From NCBI GenBank assembly GCA_965223095.1, contig OZ244979.1:2170001-2234000 (forward strand): 64,000 nucleotides of DNA, in the 5' to 3' direction. The first letter of the stretch is position 1. Each line of letters begins with the position of its first letter. Positions 62,206-64,000 of the stretch are shown piece after piece. The position numbers and the translations under genes are program-made. The DNA is from J054 sp965223095 (GTDB taxonomy: Bacteria > Pseudomonadota > Gammaproteobacteria > Steroidobacterales > GCA-2729495). Below the pieces are notes generated by a model. That model was given only the letters and a program-made list of their open reading frames with translations, was not told the DNA's origin and made no database searches.

Positions 62206-63240
62206 ATGTCTCAGTCTAATTTTCGAATAGTACTGGCGCTATGCGTGTCACTGTGCGGTCTTGGCCCCGCTGCGGCAGCCACACAATTCAAGCTCGCAAC
62301 GATTGCGCCCGAAGGTTCGCAGTGGATGACGGAACTGCGTGATGCAGCTCGATTCATTAGTGAGCGCACCGACGGTAGAGTAAAGGTCAAGTACTATGCC
62401 GGTGGCGTAATGGGCAATGACCGCAAGGTCCTGCGCAAGATTCGGATCGGGCAGCTTCACGGCGGCGCTTTTACGGCCAGCGGCTTATCCGAGAAGTACC
62501 CGGACATCGTGATCTACGGTCTGCCGTTGCTGTTTAATGACGAGGCTGAAGTCGACTACGTACGCGAGCGCATGGACCCGCTGCTGGCAGCCGGACTTGC
62601 AGAGCATGGTTTCGAAGCCCTGGGTATGGCGGGTGGCGGATTCGCCAGTGTGATGGGCGCCGAACGCGTGACCTCCTTGCAACAGCTTAAGGGTCGCAAG
62701 GTTTGGGTGCCCGAGGGTGACAGCATCAGTTACGCCGCCATGGAATCGCTGGATTTGTCACCGGTGGTATTGCCCATCACCGACGTGCTAACCGGGTTGC
62801 AAACGGGCTTGCTGGAGTTTGTTGCCACGCCACCGGTGGGTGCCGTCGTGCTGCAGTGGTATACCAAAGTTAAGTTCGTGACAGAAGTGCCTTTGGCTTA
62901 CACCTTGGGAATACTGGCGGTGGATCAGCGAGCGTTCAAGCGTCTCAGTGAGCCGGATCAAGCCGTATTTCGTGATGCCATTGCGGCAGCCTACGCGCGG
63001 CTCGATGAACAGAACCGCATCGATAACTTAAGCGCCAGAGAAGCCTTGATCGAAAATGGTTTAAGTATTGCGAAGCTACCGCCCGAGCAGCTAGACGAAT
63101 GGCGCGCGGCTACTCAGCAGGCCAATCAGCGACTCATCGGTGAGGGCGTTGTGTCCGCCGATGTTTTGGAGCAGTTGCTCGGGCATGTCGCAGACTATCG
63201 TCTAGCACAGGCGGCAGATTCACAAGCGGCGGTTGAATGA
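62206..63240 (+). CDS. dctP: TRAP transporter substrate-binding protein (DctP family)
   Basis: 344 aa from ATG 62206, which has GGGGAGA upstream. A signal peptide (cleavage near AAA-TQ) is followed by the DctP fold: FKLATIAPEGSQWMTELRDAARFISERTDGRVKVKYYAGGVMGNDR, PLLFNDEAEVDYVRER, LQQLKGRKVWVPEGDS, and the substrate-site region LQTGLLEFVATPPVG. It binds a carboxylate-bearing ligand in the periplasm for the DctQM membrane pair. The ligand is not readable from sequence. Confidence 0.93.
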   Translation: MSQSNFRIVLALCVSLCGLGPAAAATQFKLATIAPEGSQWMTELRDAARFISERTDGRVKVKYYAGGVMGNDRKVLRKIRIGQLHGGAFTASGLSEKYPDIVIYGLPLLFNDEAEVDYVRERMDPLLAAGLAEHGFEALGMAGGGFASVMGAERVTSLQQLKGRKVWVPEGDSISYAAMESLDLSPVVLPITDVLTGLQTGLLEFVATPPVGAVVLQWYTKVKFVTEVPLAYTLGILAVDQRAFKRLSEPDQAVFRDAIAAAYARLDEQNRIDNLSAREALIENGLSIAKLPPEQLDEWRAATQQANQRLIGEGVVSADVLEQLLGHVADYRLAQAADSQAAVE

Positions 63241-63755
63241 GTGCAGACCGGCCCAAGCCGGGACTGCTGGAGCGGGCTGAACGCTTAGGTCGCTCCCTAG
63301 AGACAACTTTTCTGGTGGTTTTGCTGACCGCTATGTTGCTGCTGGGTGGCAGTCAGATTTTTCTACGCAATATCGTCGGCGGCGGCTTGGCATGGGGTGA
63401 TGAGGCCTTGCGTATCATGGTCTTGTGGCTCGCGCTGATTGGTGCCGTGGCGGCGAGCCGGGAAGATCGGCATGTCAGTATCGATTTGGCGTCGCGAATC
63501 TTGTCATCGCGCTGGCAGCGACCGGTGGCCGCCCTAGTGCATGCCGTCACCGCGTTGGTTTGTCTGGTCTTGGCCTGGTACGCCCTGAACTTTGTTGCGG
63601 AATCCCGCGAGTTCGAAGATGTTTTGCTGGGTGATCTGCCGGCTTGGTGGTTTCAGTCAGTCTTGCCCATTGCATTTTTCTTGATCGGCTACCGATACGT
63701 CATTTGGTGTTTGCGGGCGCTGCGCAGGATTCTTGCTAGGGATGCAAGCGAATGA
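63237..63755 (+). CDS. dctQ: TRAP transporter small permease subunit (DctQ family)
   Basis: 172 aa with four membrane helices (about residues 20-38, 55-72, 95-115 and 135-155). GGGLAWGDEALRIMVLWLALIGAVAASREDRHVSID is the conserved DctQ region. Its ATG overlaps the dctP stop by 4 bp, and its stop overlaps dctM by 4 bp, so the three are translationally coupled. Confidence 0.93.
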   Translation: MSADRPKPGLLERAERLGRSLETTFLVVLLTAMLLLGGSQIFLRNIVGGGLAWGDEALRIMVLWLALIGAVAASREDRHVSIDLASRILSSRWQRPVAALVHAVTALVCLVLAWYALNFVAESREFEDVLLGDLPAWWFQSVLPIAFFLIGYRYVIWCLRALRRILARDASE

Positions 63756-64000
63756 TCTTGGCCAGCGTCCTATTGCTGGTATTGGCGCTGCTGGGGGCGC
63801 CCCTGTTCGTCATTATTGTCGGCAGCGCCATGCTGGGCTATATGCGCAGTGAGATTCCATTGACGGCCGTACCCATCGAGGTGTTTGGCATTGCTGAAAT
63901 GCCCATCTTATTGGCTATTCCGCTGTTCACTTTTGCCGGCTATGTGCTGAGCGAAAGTCAGGCGCCGGCACGCTTGGTTCGTTTGACCGGTGCACTACTG
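63752..64000 (+). CDS. dctM: TRAP transporter large permease subunit (DctM family), cut by right edge
   Basis: The first 83 residues are seen: helices in LASVLLLVLALLGAPLFVIIVGSAMLGYM and EMPILLAIPLFTFAGYVLSESQ. The last stretch, from about AEMPILLAIPLFTFAGYVL, is a DctM signature. The ATG at 63752 overlaps the dctQ stop. The rest of about 430 residues is outside the window. Confidence 0.92.
   Translation, partial: MILASVLLLVLALLGAPLFVIIVGSAMLGYMRSEIPLTAVPIEVFGIAEMPILLAIPLFTFAGYVLSESQAPARLVRLTGALL

Overview
The window looks like a chromosomal piece of a gammaproteobacterium, probably marine or sediment-dwelling. The evidence is the conserved gene orders (rnr-rlmB-rpsF-rpsR-DUF2232-rplI-dnaB and ffh-rpsP-rimM-trmD-rplS), a TRAP transporter, a VPLPA/PEP-CTERM-type sorting tail, several TonB-dependent receptors and a c-di-GMP enzyme coupled to a giant repeat protein. 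No species can be named from the sequence alone.

Layout. 1-12.2 kb: the 3' part of a giant surface protein (14 tandem 273-bp Ig-like repeats, C-terminal membrane anchor), followed at once by a PAS-GGDEF-GGDEF-EAL protein. 12.2-18.1 kb: MarR regulator, glutathionyl-hydroquinone reductase, a probable zinc-uptake set (small membrane protein, ZnuD-like receptor, frameshifted MerC-like gene) and an M23 peptidase. 18.2-24.6 kb: an exported enolase-superfamily enzyme, a RAYT transposase with scattered copies of two REP-like repeat families, an AhpD-like protein, and a divergent pair of exported proteins that share an otherwise unrecognised domain. 24.6-26.4 kb: a HipBA toxin-antitoxin pair with a readable promoter and four spaced operators.

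26.7-43.9 kb is the most interesting accessory region. Two paralogous cassettes of the same three gene types (Crp/Fnr regulator, Rieske oxygenase, MFS permease) sit in opposite orientations around a LacI-TonB receptor-ThuA-GMC dehydrogenase cluster. Between the regulator and the oxygenase each cassette has the same FNR-like inverted repeat, centred 29.5 bp from a -10-like hexamer. That is the geometry of class II activation (box at -41.5). The right-hand cassette, a Fic protein and an AbiE toxin-antitoxin pair lie between a tRNA-Leu(CAG) gene and diverged copies of its 3' end and downstream flank, as expected for integrative elements accreted at a tRNA.

43.9-64 kb is core genome: RNase R, RlmB, ribosomal proteins S6/S18/L9 (S6 and L9 with acidic tails), DnaB, a CHASE2-kinase / PP2C phosphatase / FHA signalling operon, RadA, a CorC/CNNM-type membrane protein, SRP protein Ffh, S16-RimM-TrmD-L19, and a TRAP transporter with a T-component lipoprotein, cut by the right edge of the window.
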